From Branchinecta lynchi (taxonomy: Eukaryota > Arthropoda > Branchiopoda > Anostraca > Branchinectidae): DNA of 64,000 nt. The stretch spans positions 14,241,869 to 14,305,868 of the forward strand of contig JAKZAP010000009.1 of assembly GCA_023053575.1 (NCBI GenBank). Direction: 5' to 3'. The position numbers were made by a program, and so were the translations under genes. A model generated the notes under the pieces. The model was not told where the DNA came from and did no database searches. It saw only the letters and a list, made by a program, of their open reading frames with translations. Below are positions 10,976 through 21,937 of this stretch, piece after piece; positions within the stretch are counted from its first letter, which is position 1; each line of letters starts with the position of its first letter.

Positions 10976-11400
10976 ATGTTCCTTTCTTTCCTTGGCTCGC
11001 TAGCAGAACCCAAACAAGTGATCTGATTGGCTCAACAGCAAAATAGGAGAAGATCGATTACAACTTCTGCAGCAAAAATAGCATGCCGGAGTATAAGCCG
11101 CAACGGCAAACGTCAAGCTGGGTATTTCAAACTTATACGCGTTCCGAAGCTCAGTTCTTATACGTGCGATCTTGATTTTTCTTTCTTTCCTTGGCTCGCA
11201 AGCAGAACCCAAACAAGTGATCTGATTGGCTCAACAGCAAAATAGGAGAAGATCGATTACAACTTCTGCAGCAAAAATAGCATCCCGGAGTATAAGCCGC
11301 AACGGCAAACGTCAAGCTGGGTATTTCGAACTTTACGCGTTCCGAAGCTCAGTTCTTATACGTGCGACGTTGATTTTTTTTTTTTCCTTCGCTCGCAAGC
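10976..11400 (+). repeat. direct tandem repeat, ~200-bp unit
   Basis: GGCTCGC(T/A)AGCAGAACC begins units at about 10992, 11192 and 11388. Units also carry CAAACAAGTGATCTGATTGG and AACGTCAAGCTGGGTATTTC. A lone diverged copy is at 8656-8810. The overlapping short frames on both strands are repeats of each other and have no domain. Confidence 0.8.
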
Positions 11401-11574
11401 AGAACCTATACATGTTATTTAGAGACGAAAGCCTTTTCTCTTGCTTTGTATTATTATTATGTGATCTGGCTCCGCATGAGGCAACATGGGGATAAGATCT
11501 GTTACTCCTGGAGCATATATAGCATGCCCCAATGTAAGCCGTAACTGCAAACGTCGTATAAAGTACGGTAAGGC

Positions 11575-12607
11575 GATAGATAGATAGATATTTTATTGCT
11601 ATAAGCAGCCCGAGGGCCATGGCAAAAATTTGACATACGAAAAAAAAAAACAAAAAAAAACTAATATATAATAACACTATTTTCCTTTTAGTTTGTTTTA
11701 GTTATTCCAAAAACCTACTTCTGTGTTCCATCCCTAGCCTCAAAAATCGCCCCATTTTCTTTATACCAGCAAAACACTCATCCTTAAATATTCGTTTTAC
11801 CCACTCTTCGTCAAATACACGCACACCATACTCTTCTTTTCTCCATTCACTCAGCTCCATACAGTCGCAAAGCATGTGAATCACACTCTCATCCACGCAC
11901 CCACACATCGGACAAAAGTAAGGACCGAACTTCTGCTTACACTTACCAATATAACGTCTTCTACCCCCAATTGGCAGACAATCTGCCAACAATTCAATCA
12001 TTATTTTTAACTCATCACGTCTAAGACCCGCTTTAAACATTATATTCTCACCCCATGTCTCTCTTACCGCAGCATAAAACCCCAAAGATACCGACTGGTC
12101 CTTCTGGGCGTACCAAACCTGTACTTCCTGGCTCTTAAGTATTTCTTTCACAACCTTAGTCACTCCTTCCTCCTTTCCTAATCCAACATTCCATAATTCT
12201 CCAACTCCGCAATCATCCAGTATCTTTTTTACTAGATACGGCCATGAAGTAGGCGATTCTTCTTTCAACGCTTCTAAATATGCAGATTTTAATAATCTAA
12301 CACGTGGCATCCTTACAATCCTTTCCCAAAACCTAACCATATTCACTAGTCTTACATTTCTTAAAGAAGTTAAACCTAACTCACCCCTAACAACTACACT
12401 ATTTGTCGATTTACTTACTCCTAGCCACCACTTAAAATAACCTAACTGCACTACTTCTATCTTGGCCATATTACATCTATTTGAACAATGCTTTAAATGA
12501 AGGTCCTTAAAGGACACCTGAATAATGAAACCATACTTGAACACACCATGGAGAATGCATTTACAGACATGGCCACGGAGAGCATTCTTCTCCTGCGCGT
12601 GACGTTT
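11575..12607 (-). mobile_element. 5'-truncated non-LTR retrotransposon (LINE), ORF2 C-terminal part
   Basis: The minus strand is open from about 12607 to the stop at 11702. It encodes a post-reverse-transcriptase region typical of LINE ORF2: YFKWWLGVSKST followed by RGELGLTSL, then helices ending in a zinc-binding motif CPMCGCVDESVIHMLCDC. The reverse-transcriptase catalytic motif is absent, so the copy is 5' truncated. Downstream on the minus strand come an A/T-rich 3' UTR, GCCATGGCCCTCGGGC and a short (ATCT) tail at about 11576-11590. The frame is intact, suggesting a young insertion. It lies antisense in the shootin-like intron. Confidence 0.85.
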
Positions 12608-12972
12608 TCAAAATAGGGTTGTTCGTTTCTGGAGGTTTGCACATGCAGACTCCAAGACAAAAAGCGCAATTCATTCAAATCTTGTACAGCGCTGGCCGGA
12701 TCGTATTCCAAATTCTTCTAGATATATATTTGGGCTTAACTGGTTAAAAAATATTCCAGAAGAAGGGTTGATTGGAGACATTTGTTCAGTTCTAAAATCG
12801 TTCCGTATTGAAATAAAGACAGATGCAAAATGGAGCAAAAATCATAGCTTGGGAACGCTATTTCGAATTTTGATTGGGTTTTCTGCAGGTAATGTTAACG
12901 GAAGCCGTACAGATAGGGATGATACTTGGTACTCTTCAATCAGGTGTCCTTTAACGCACTACTTACTTTAAG

Positions 12973-13320
12973 GAAACAACTCTCCGCCCAACCTCACCTG
13001 GCCTCGAAGAAGTTAACCACATCCTTGAAAACATGGAAGCCAGGCGGAACAAACGCCTAAGCAGCGTCAGTACGGACGAACCCGTCTCAAGCCTAAACTC
13101 CAGCTTCGACGAACATCCTCGTTCCGCCCGTCAACTAACCGTCCACTTCTCCAGCTCGCCCTCTCAGTCCCCCAAAGCCGTGTCGCACCCGCGCCTCTCT
13201 TCCCCAGAGCTAGTTACAGCAGCAGCGCGGCAGTTGTCGGTAATGCGGAATGAGAAGAGAATGATGCTAACGCCATCTAATTGTTCCGAGTGGAGTGACG
13301 ACGAAGTGACGTATTTTTAA
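12973..13320 (+). CDS. shootin-1-like gene, terminal exon
   Basis: Starting after the AG at 12971-12972, the exon continues phase 0 from the exon ending at 8514. It encodes 115 residues and then TAA. The beginning (LEEVNHILENMEARRNKRLS) resembles the short 'EL..IL....RR' helices in the C-terminal tail of shootin-1. The rest is serine/proline rich (many SP sites, candidate kinase targets) and ends in an acidic W-S-D-D-E motif before TYF. Joined to the two earlier exons it gives 290 residues with one open frame, roughly half the usual length of vertebrate shootin-1, so the N-terminal half must be upstream. The acceptor has a weak pyrimidine tract (cttactttaag), so the exon start is less certain than the frame. 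No clear AATAAA lies just after the stop; one at 14374-14379 is a possibility. Confidence 0.75.
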   Translation, partial: ETTLRPTSPGLEEVNHILENMEARRNKRLSSVSTDEPVSSLNSSFDEHPRSARQLTVHFSSSPSQSPKAVSHPRLSSPELVTAAARQLSVMRNEKRMMLTPSNCSEWSDDEVTYF

Positions 13321-13400
13321 TTTGGTTATGTATGAGTGATGCCTACTACCGACCCTAAAAATAATTTTAGAGAAAATCAGCTTGTACAGAAAAAAACTCC

Positions 13401-13772
13401 TTAAGTACCTGTCTTACCTATAATACTAATACAACCTACTTCCATAACCACTCCATATATTTCTAGACCCGTAGACCCGAATTTCGCACGGTATATTATA
13501 TCTCCTCTAACGAAACCACGCTGATTTTCTCACTTGCCATGTTTTGCTACCTTCAATGTGTATCACGCTGTCGACGGTTGTCTGAAAGAAGTTTTTCCAT
13601 CAGAAAAAAACGGTTAAGTAAATTGTTTCCCTGTTTTCGTTACAAGTCAACGGGTCTCGAAAAAGGCTTAAAACAGCCAAACCATGCGTTGTTTGTTCAA
13701 AGCACAGCCTAGTTTTAAAGTATTCAAACATTTTAAAATACTATAAGTTGAAGAGTAAATAGTGCGAAGAGT
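13401..13772 (-). mobile_element. TTAA-flanked MITE relic (family B), copy 1
   Basis: It begins TTAAGTACCTGTCTTACC and ends TAGTGCGAAGAGTCC. The interior matches 41265-41625 and 59003-59362 (TACCTTCAATGTGTATCACG, GAAGTTTTTCCATCAGAAAA). Confidence 0.75.
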
Positions 13773-13794
13773 CCTGGAAGAACATACCACATTA

Positions 13795-13930
13795 CTCGGA
13801 TACTCTGTATATGAGTTAAGTCCAAAGCACGCCAATGAACATCGGGAAGAACGAGAAACGTCACCCAAACGATGATTCAGATCCTATGTCAACCAATCAA
13901 CAGTGTTTGTTGGGTACAGCCGTGGTAACT
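13795..13930 (-). repeat. dispersed repeat (family P), copy 1
   Basis: On the minus strand it reads GACGTTTCTCGTTCTTCCCG and GATTGGTTGACATAGGATC. Related to 17613-17775 and 40668-40835, both on the + strand. Confidence 0.6.
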
Positions 13931-13989
13931 TTTCCTGCTCTTGGTTAGGCACACTGCGATCCTTCATCCGCACGAAGAGTTAGTCATCA

Positions 13990-14270
13990 AGAGTATTGAC
14001 GACACTGGTGATAATACGGTGATAATACGGTACGGGAAGAGAATGACTCTAGCGCCATCTAAGCGTTCCGAGTTGAGTGATGACGAAGTAAAACATCTTT
14101 TTACCTTAAAAATTACCTTAAAATCGCATTGTCCAGCGACAAAGGTGGATGGTCATTCTGTGTTTGTCGCTGGTTTGAGTGATGTTAGTCACACATGATG
14201 TTAATTTGGTTATGTAGGAGAGTGATCCCTAATAAGACCCTAAAAATAATTTCAGAGAAAATTGGTAAGA
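13990..14270 (+). pseudogene. partial copy 1 of the shootin-like terminal exon and 3' flank
   Basis: The translation contains GKRMTLAPSKRSELSDDEV, which aligns with EKRMMLTPSNCSEWSDDEV near the end of the real exon. The flank also repeats: TTTGGTTATGTA and the CCCTAAAAATAATTT stretch occur after both. The spacing between the two copies is about 880 bp. The open frame begins at an ATG at 13941 in unrelated sequence, so this is a duplicated tail rather than a gene. An extra ~60 bp of unrelated coding-like sequence follows DDEV before a stop at 14198. Confidence 0.75.
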
Positions 14271-14389
14271 AAAAATTAATTTGAACAGTCCGTGAGAATA
14301 TCTAGCTTCCTATCATGTATTCTTTTCTTAGACTACCTTATCTTAAAATCGCGATTTTCGATTAGAGCAAACAAATAAAAACGCTACTC

Positions 14390-14730
14390 TGGATTGATGA
14401 GAGCTGGCGACAATGCGACATGAGAAGGGGATGACCGTATCGCAATCTAATTATTCCTAGTGGAGTGATTACGACATAACATATTTTTAAGTTTATTACC
14501 GGGCGATGCTTTTTGTTCCAACTTTTCAAAGCACTTTCCACCAAGGTCGTGGATTCGCTTGCTAAACTACCGGACCGCCGTGAATTTTAGGTTAGGTCGA
14601 AAAAACAGCCGGTACTTAAACTCGCGAAGCCTTTCAGATTGCTAGAATCGCCCTAATGTACGAGAGTGATGCCTTATAACGGCCTGAAAATAATTTCAAC
14701 GAAAATTAGTTAGTAGAAATAAGGTTCAAG
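14390..14730 (+). pseudogene. partial copy 2 of the shootin-like terminal exon, decayed
   Basis: The stretch 14411-14490 again resembles the exon end (RHEKGMTVSQSNYS, a stop, then WSDYDITYF and TAA). It has an in-frame TAG, so it cannot encode the tail. A further copy of the 3' flank motif (GAGAGTGATGCCTTATAACG, CTGAAAATAATTTCA) sits at 14661-14700. This is the more degraded member of a tandem series. Confidence 0.65.
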
Positions 14731-14739
14731 CCCCAAGAA

Positions 14740-15188
14740 TCTCTAGTTTCGAAGTATGCTTAAAATAGCGTGCCTTAAATAGCACTTACAAGCAATAACG
14801 GTGTGTGAGGACACTGTCAGAAGCTTTTTCTTCAAAGGATATCGTAAGATAGGGGACGTTTTCGCGTTAATGGCTGTAGAGCTGAACGGGTGAACCCATC
14901 CACGCGAAAATGAGAAAATAGATCGGGCGTTGAACGGCTGAGGAAGATGGGTTCCGTCCACGCGAAAATGCCCTTCCAACTTGATGGGAATATATGAGTG
15001 GGAAGGTTCACAATTTTTCTTTCTTCAATCTATGCAGACCCTTTTTCTATCCACGTTCAGCTCAACGCTGCCCTCAGAGCGGTATTGAACGGGAGGCATC
15101 CGTGGAGCTGGATGTTCATCCGTATACGCGAAAATGACAAAAAGATTGACGTCATCCATGCGATAAATGGCCGTCGGGCTTGACGGGA
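14740..15188 (+). other. gene-free stretch with short CCACGCGAAAATG repeats
   Basis: TCCACGCGAAAATG or a close variant occurs at about 14901, 14957 and 15120, next to GAACGG(G/C)TG motifs. I see no gene or known element. Confidence 0.4.
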
Positions 15189-15196
15189 CCAGAGCC

Positions 15197-17151
15197 CAGG
15201 GGCGTCACTATGGGGGGAAGGGGGGAGGGGTGGACCACCCAAAGGTCTTGAGAAAGTACTTTTCGCCGGGCGTTCACTTGAAGAACAGTTCGTCAAGTTC
15301 ACTTGAAGACCACCTCGGGTTCTTTTTATAGGCAAGAAATAAAATACTGCAAATTTTCGGGCAACACACGGAAGAAATCGAGTTCGGCATGCTTTTGTCG
15401 GGCTCTTTTTATACATAAGGAATACAGAAGAAATACAATTTTGTATGCTTTTGTCGATCGTCGGTCGACTCGTCGGCACATCGGGTTCTTTTTATTCGCA
15501 AGAAATAAAATCCTGCAAACATTTGTCGGCCAAAACAAGGAAGAAATCGAATCATGCATGCTTTTTGTCGGGGCCAATCGGGTTCTTTTTATACATTAGG
15601 AATAAAGAAGAAATCAAACTTGTATGCTGTTGTCAGGCGTCGTTGGCACCTCGGGTTCTTTTTATACGCAAGAAATAAAATACTGCAAATTTTCGGCAAC
15701 ACACAAAAGAAATCGAGTTCGGCATGCTTTTGTCGGGCCTTGGTATTGTCGTCGGCACATCGTGCTCTTTTTATACATAATGAATACAGAAGAAATACAA
15801 TTTTGCATGCTTTTGTTCGGCGTCGGTCGACTCTTCGGCACATCGGGTTAATTTTTACAAGTCAGAAATCAACTTCTGTACAATACAGTCGGGCAAAAGA
15901 CAAAAGAAATCAAATGCTGTATGGTTTCCGTGGTGTCGGTATTCTTGTCGGCATATCCCGTTCTTTTTACACGTAAGAAATCAAATTCTGTAAACCTTTA
16001 TCGGGCGCATCCCGAAAGTTTTAAGTTTTTCGGCTCATCGGCTTCTATTTACATGTAAGAAGTAAAGTATCTTTACAGTCTTGTCGGGCAAAACACAGAA
16101 GAAATCGAACTCAAATACTTTTGTCGAGTGTCGATGTTCTTTCGGCAAATCAGGTTCTTTTTATACTTAAGAATCAACACTGTCGGGCGCAAATTTCTAC
16201 GGAAAAAATACAGATTAAAAAAAGTTCGCATGCAGCGCTTAGTTCAAATTAGTCTGGGTATAATCGTTGCAAGCTTCGCTTTTTAGGTAAAGTTTAAATA
16301 TGAATTTAAAAATACGAATTACAGTAAGAGAACTCTCTCAACTGATGCATTAAAATTACAGAAAATTTCGCCTTGGGCGCATTTGTAGTACTCTCTATTT
16401 GGAAGATCGGTGTTTCATTTAATTGGCGTTCTAGGATTGACATTCTTGGGGAATTGAAACACATTAAAAGCTAGAACTTGTATGGTAGATATAGGAAATG
16501 TTTCCGGACGAAGGGCAGAATACACAAAATTTCGCCTGCGGCGCTTACTTTAACTTGTTCTGTGTACAGTCGTTGGAAGCTTCGCTTTTTAGCGAAATCT
16601 GAAATGAAAAGCCGAATATGTGAACTTTAGTAGATAAAATTACATTAAAGGAATAACCTCAGCTGATGCGTTACAGTTAGTTTTACACAAAATTTCGCCT
16701 GCGGCGCGCATTTTGTAGTATTTTCTGTAGCATATACTTTTACTAGTTTTGTAGTATTCTCTGTAGTATCGGTGTTTCATTTAGTTGGCGTTTTAGGATG
16801 GACATTCTGGGTTTGAACGACGTTAAGAGCTAGAAATTGTATGGTAGATATAGACAAAAAATTAGGAAAAAAGGCAGATTAAAAAAAATTTGCCTGCGGC
16901 GCTTACTTTAACTTGTTCTGGGTACAGTCGTTGGAAGCTTTGCTTTTCAGCGAAAGTTGAAATGAAAAGCCGAATATGTGAACTTTAATGAAGGAATATC
17001 TTCAACTGATGTATTACAGTTAGTTCTACATCGGGTCTATTCTATGCTAGTGGGATATGTGCAGGCGCATTTTGTCGGGACATTTTCTAGTCCGTCGGCA
17101 CAGACGGGACGTCCCCCCCCCCCCAAAGGTAAAAGGCTAGTGACGCCCCTG
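15197..17151. mobile_element. 1955-bp hAT-like element with internal satellites
   Basis: The terminal inverted repeats are CAGGGGCGTCACTA and TAGTGACGCCCCTG (perfect). The 8-bp target duplication CCAGAGCC is present at 15189-15196 and 17152-17159. Directly inside the ends are poly-G (15211-15230) and poly-C (17113-17124) runs. The interior has two arrays: units with CGGGTTCTTTTTATAC...AAGAAAT (15300-16170) and three ~300-360-bp units with CCTGCGGCGCTTACTTTAAC (16200-17010). No transposase frame is present, so it is non-autonomous. Confidence 0.93.
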
Positions 17152-17159
17152 CCAGAGCC

Positions 17160-17985
17160 ATCCACGCGACGTCCTCATACTCTGCCTAACTGGTTGGGGA
17201 TAGAACGTAATAATAACTTGTGCATAATTTCATTACAAGAGAAGGAAAATACCCCCCAAATGGAAAATATACCTTCTTCTTATTTTTTAATTATCTTCTC
17301 GTCATACAGACTTTCGTATTTGCCACATTAACAACGATGGTACTATTTCTATAAACCCATCATCAAGGAGGAAACTTATTAAATCTGGGGATGGCTATGA
17401 GCCCCCTCCTCCCCCTCAGTGCCACCCTTCATTAACAAAATGCGCGAGAATAAACTACATTCATCGCCATCTTTGATAAATGACAGGTAACAGTAGAAGC
17501 GCTAGTATTGCTAATACCCGCCAGGCAACATTGAAACCGAATTTAAGCCAGATCTGAAATGAACCATCAAAAGAAGAATATCAATAGTCTACTCTTGGTG
17601 ACTAACTCTAACTGCCGGTGAAGAATCGCCGTTTACCCAGCAGAAAAGCTGGAAGCGTCACCACAGCTGTCCCCGAGGAACACCGTTTATTGGTTGACAC
17701 AGAATTTGAGTCGAGCGACGTTTCTCGTTCTTCCCGATGTTCACTGGCGGTCTTTGAACTTGGTCATATAGAGTATTGTATGTCTGATCTTGTGTGTTTG
17801 CTGTAATGTTTTATGTGTTTGTGTGTATGTGGGCGGGCGGATGGGGTGGATGTTTGCTCGGTACGAAGCATCACTTTTAAATCAGAGGTTTAATGTCTGT
17901 TAAATAATGCTGCATTGCAACAGAAGAAACATAGAATGCAATCCGAAGTGAAAACATACACAACACTGTTGCGTATTGTGAAGTA
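17160..17985 (+). other. intergenic stretch with a family P repeat
   Basis: A family P copy occupies 17613-17775 (CGTTTATTGGTTGACAC, GACGTTTCTCGTTCTTCCCG). The rest is AT-rich with poly-C near 17402; no gene seen. Confidence 0.45.
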
Positions 17986-17987
17986 AA

Positions 17988-18292
17988 TCCCGATGAAAAA
18001 TTGATCTCAAAATGGTACTATGAAGTAGTACGAAAAAGTAGCCTGCAGTACTAACTGATGCTACTACATGCTTCTACTTTAAGGCTACCGTGTTACTGCA
18101 TACTACTATATGCTACTATTAGCAAGACTGGATGCTACTATGGCAAGACAGGATTCTACTGCATACTACTACTTAAGTTGGACCAGTCTGAGGCACATTA
18201 AATGATAGTATTCTTTGCTATTACATAGTATTACATGCAACTTTTTCGTATACTACCATACTACTACGCAGGCTGCAAATTTTTCATCAGGA
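17988..18292. mobile_element. family M MITE, copy 1
   Basis: The inverted ends are TCCCGATGAAAAATT and AATTTTTCATCAGGA. The interior is full of TAGTAGCAT/ATGCTACTA motifs, giving a low-complexity inverted structure. Confidence 0.75.
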
Positions 18293-18502
18293 TGTCATGG
18301 AGATCAGGAAAGTCTGCTTAATAACTATGAGGAAAAGTCTGGGAGTTCAACTGTATTAATGATTGTGTCGGATAGTTACATTTAGTCATTGTTCCACTTT
18401 GGGGCTCCACCAGGGTCCGTTGATTAGTTGATTCTGCGGATAAACGATCCGGGTCAGATGGTCGTGGACTCGAATTATTTCCAGGATTATTGGTATCGTC
18501 AC

Positions 18503-18804
18503 CAGAGGCGTTACTAGCCAAAATGTTTGGGGGGGAGGCGAGGCATTTACCGACTAGCTTGTAATTTTTTACCGACTTTTTCTGCAGAAAAAACGACTGT
18601 TTTCAACAACAAAAACGACATTTTGGAAGAAATCGACTGGTTTTCGGAAAAACTGACTATTGTGACGAACAATCGACCAATTTAAAAAAAAAAACGACTA
18701 TTTTCATTAAAAAAATCAACTGTTTTGACGAAAAATTATTCTTTACCAACTGGCCGACAGCATTGAGGGGGGGGGGCGCCCCCCCCCCAGTCGTGACGCC
18801 CCTG
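18503..18804. mobile_element. hAT-like MITE with intact TSD (family G), copy 1
   Basis: It begins CAGAGGCGTTACTAGCC and ends AGTCGTGACGCCCCTG. The TSD ATCGTCAC is exact (18495-18502, 18805-18812). The interior repeats 'gactgtttt...aaaaacgact' and carries sub-terminal G and C runs. Confidence 0.93.
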
Positions 18805-18988
18805 ATCGTCACCATACCAGGGACCCATAAATTTCCTGTAATGACTCGCGGGTTATTACAGGTAATACCCCTGACCATACGAACAAGTTGGATTTCTTCA
18901 GCTTCATGATGAAAGTGCAAAAATCCATCCAGGAAACCTGACCATCTGTCATCAGCTTTAAACTGCGCTTATGATTTGTAACGAATAT

Positions 18989-19292
18989 AGCTGCGTTCGA
19001 TTTGAGTCCTTCTTTGTTACTGCCTTGTCATGGTTTAAAGCCGTTTGTGAATGACTCAACGGGGACAAGCATCTAAAATAAAGCGCAGTTAAGAAATCTA
19101 CCTGAGACAGGACCGAAACTTGCTCCGATAGCATGTCATCATTCACGGCGTCCTGTCTGACAGGGCACTGACAATTGTCAGCTGACAGGACCAATAAACC
19201 GGCATTAAGCGGACAAGGCTGTTAAGTAAAACGGCGTTTGGCTGACAGGACTGAAACAGGACCAGGACAAGGCTAAATCGAACGAGGCTTAT
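18989..19292. mobile_element. inverted-repeat element, TIR TAGCTGCGTTCGATTT
   Basis: It starts ATAGCTGCGTTCGATTTGAG and ends GCTAAATCGAACGAGGCTTA. A partial relative begins at 3350. The interior has repeated CAGGAC/GTCCTG pairs; no protein is encoded. Confidence 0.65.
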
Positions 19293-19761
19293 ACTAGTAC
19301 CCAGCAATTCAGTGCAAAGGAGTATATTCTGCACGCCAGATGGCAGGTAGCGTATAAATACATGGTCTTTAAAGTGAAGAAAATTAAACTACTTCTGATC
19401 TGTAAAATCGTTATTACTTGCAATAGGCTATGTGTTTGTATTCTGCCTGATACTTTAAAACCAATTGTGGGAACTGCGATCGAACTCGACCAAGTTGTAC
19501 GATTGGAGTTTTGAAGTTTACGTTATGACGTAAACGTTTAAAGCAGTGTGTTATTTAAGGAATATCCAAAGACTGAGTGAGGGACAGAAAAAGACAGGCA
19601 GTTACGTAGAACAGTCATCGCATAATATGTTGTCATTGTTCTGATATAATTTGAGCTTTGGTACAGGTTGAGCATATTTTTTATTAATAAACTTTAAATT
19701 TGTTTAAAAATGTTTGTGGTTACCGCGCTCCCCTCCCCCCTCCATGCTCCCACACAATAAA

Positions 19762-20120
19762 TCCCGATGAAAAATTTGTAGCCAGCGTAGTAGTATGGTT
19801 GTAGTACGAAAACGTTGCATGTAATACTATGTAATAGCAAAGAATACTATCATTTAATGTGCCTCAAACTGGTCCAATCTATGTAGTAGTATCCAGCAGC
19901 ATCCTGTCTTGCCATAGTAGCATCCAGTCTTGCTAATAGTAGCATGTAGTAGAATGCAGTAACACAGTAGCTTTGAAGTAGAAGCATTTAGTAGCAATCA
20001 ATCAATTTTATTTAAATCATTAGTATCAAAATAATTTTAATCATTTAGCATCATTAGTACTGCATGCAACTTTTTCGTACTACTTCATAGTACTATTTTG
20101 AGATACATTTTTCATCGGGA
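19762..20120. mobile_element. family M MITE, copy 2
   Basis: It has TCCCGATGAAAAATTTG and ATTTTTCATCGGGA ends. The interior has GTAGCATCCAGTCTTGC-type repeats and a short insertion with a CAATCAATCAA microsatellite near 19994. Confidence 0.78.
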
Positions 20121-20331
20121 TGGCTCATTTAGAGCATCTGCTCCTGCCATTCATCGGGTTTCACTCTCATTGGTTGATCCTTCGCGACTTTGGCGTGTTA
20201 CAAGATCCCGGTTTTTCCCTCCCTCCACTCGCCCACGGATTGTGGGATCTGGGAACAGCGTTGCCACATGTCGTACAATAGTATGAATTGTCACTATATT
20301 TTGTTTTTGTCACTCATATCCTACGTAGGAC

Positions 20332-20566
20332 CAGAGGCGTTACTAGCCAAAATATTTTTTTGGGGGGACGAGGCATTTACAGACTGGCTGGTAATTTTTA
20401 CCGACTTGTTCTGCAGAAAAAACGATTGTTTTCAACCAAAAAAAATTACATTTTTGAAAAACTGATTCACTGATTTAAAAAAAACCGACTATTTTGACGA
20501 AAAATCGACCAATTTTTAGAAAAACCAACTGTCCCCCCCCCCCCCCCGCCAGTCGTGACGCCCCTG
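20332..20566. mobile_element. hAT-like MITE with intact TSD (family G), copy 2
   Basis: It runs from CAGAGGCGTTACTAGCC to AGTCGTGACGCCCCTG. The TSD CGTAGGAC is exact on both sides (20324-20331, 20567-20574). Confidence 0.93.
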
Positions 20567-20997
20567 CGTAGGACATAAAAATCACTCTATTTCAGAAAAT
20601 GACCAAATGTGTCATTTTTGCAGCAAGGATTCCGACCAGAAGTGACTATTTCAAGTTTTTTTCATGAAAGTTAAATTAATATGTGGAATCTTAGGCAATT
20701 CAGACCAAAAGTTAACATTTCATGTACCGTGTTCTTCAAAACTGTGCTAACTGAAAAGCTTTTGAAAACTGAGTTAACTATACCATTGGAAAGAACATAG
20801 CTGATTTGGTATTTTGTTAAACTGTGTGCTAGGACGACATGAGCATCATCTAACACAGTGGTACGCGTCCCCAAAGGGGTACGCGAAACCCTTGCAATGG
20901 TACGCGAAGGTAATAAAATCGGTTTAATCTGTAGCTTCGAAATCTCACCTAACCAGTTGTTGATTGCCAAAAGCCTAATATTACCAGCAGAGGCATC

Positions 20998-21182
20998 ACT
21001 AGCCAGAATATTTTTTTTTGGGGGGGGGGAGTGGGGGGCAAGGTATTTTTACCGACTTGGTGGTAATTCTACCGACTGTTTTTCGAAAATATAACTGTTT
21101 TTACAAAAAATCGGGGCGCTTCTTTTTTACCGACTCGCCGACCACTTTTGGGGGGAGAGGGGGCCAAAACCCCGTAACTCTT
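20998..21182. mobile_element. hAT-like MITE (family G), copy 3, diverged
   Basis: It starts CAGAGGCATCACTAGCC. The right end has drifted. The flanks ATTACCAG and ATTACAAG match at 7 of 8 positions. Confidence 0.75.
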
Positions 21183-21483
21183 ATTACAAGCCCTAGTGAA
21201 TTCAGTCATATGGTATCGATTTCAAAACAGCTAGCCTTACTGCCGTAAAATTTATTCCCGTGTCAAGCAATATTGTCTCAAGAAAAATCGAAGACATTGC
21301 AAGTGATTGTGTCATTCAGGTCGCTGAGCTAACGCAAATGTTTGCGATGCAGGGTTGATGAAAGCACGGATGTATCACATGAAGCACTGATTATAGTCTT
21401 TGTCCATTATGGAGATTTTTCTGACATAAGACAAAATATTCTGTTTTGCGAAAACCTCCAGTCGACGACAACATGAGAAGAAC

Positions 21484-21672
21484 TATTCGTGTGACCCAGG
21501 GTTGGTCACTAAGAACCAGGGTGTAGGAGTTACTTCAGGATACTTTGGGTTACTTTTGGTTACATTGGGTTACTTTGGGTTACACTGCATTGGGTTACAT
21601 TGGGTTAGTTACATTGGGTTACTTTGAGATACTTTTGGGTTACTTTCCAGGGTGTACGAAGTTACCTCGGTA
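21484..21672 (+). mobile_element. GGGTTAC-repeat MITE (family V), truncated copy
   Basis: It opens CCCAGGGTTGGTCACTAAGA. The core is a minisatellite of TTGGGTTAC units. The right end after TACGAAGTTACC is lost at the junction with a family E 3' fragment. Confidence 0.7.
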
Positions 21673-21689
21673 CGCCGGTTTCGTTTCTG

Positions 21690-21937
21690 AATTTTCTTTT
21701 TTTGCTGGACTAGTAGTTCGCTCGGAATTCGGGCTAAACCGCAAATTTGGCTGTAGTCAAGCAGGAAGTTTCGGTCAGTATCGTCAAAATAGATATGGCT
21801 TATATTATAGATAGATAGGTAGATAGAATATCTGAGCTCGGTTTTCTCTGATGATTAGCCTGGCGAAGACAAGACCCAATTGCCTGGATCAAATCTTAGA
21901 TTTTTGGGATCCCATCGACACCTTTGGTCTTGTTAAA
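21690..21937 (+). mobile_element. family E 3' fragment
   Basis: It starts at TTCTTTTTTTGCTGGACTAG and runs to the end signature ATCCCATCGACACCTTTGGT. Only the last unit and the tail are kept. Confidence 0.75.

Larger units (their letters stand above)
8515..12972 (+). other. intron of the shootin-1-like gene
   Basis: The phase-0 intron runs between GTAAGG and an acceptor AG at 12971-12972. It contains an antisense truncated LINE (11575-12607), a TA-flanked 440-bp element (10522-10961), direct ~200-bp repeats (10976-11400), a MITE relic (8985-9195) and a repeat shared with 50.5 kb. Antisense open frames at 9789-10010 and 10098-10340 show no recognisable domain. A further small exon inside the intron cannot be excluded. 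Confidence 0.6.

Noticed and set aside
15303..15976. Repeated SGSFY..EIKYCK peptides on the + strand
   Set aside because: Produced by the internal tandem repeat of the hAT-like element; frames shift between units and stops intervene.
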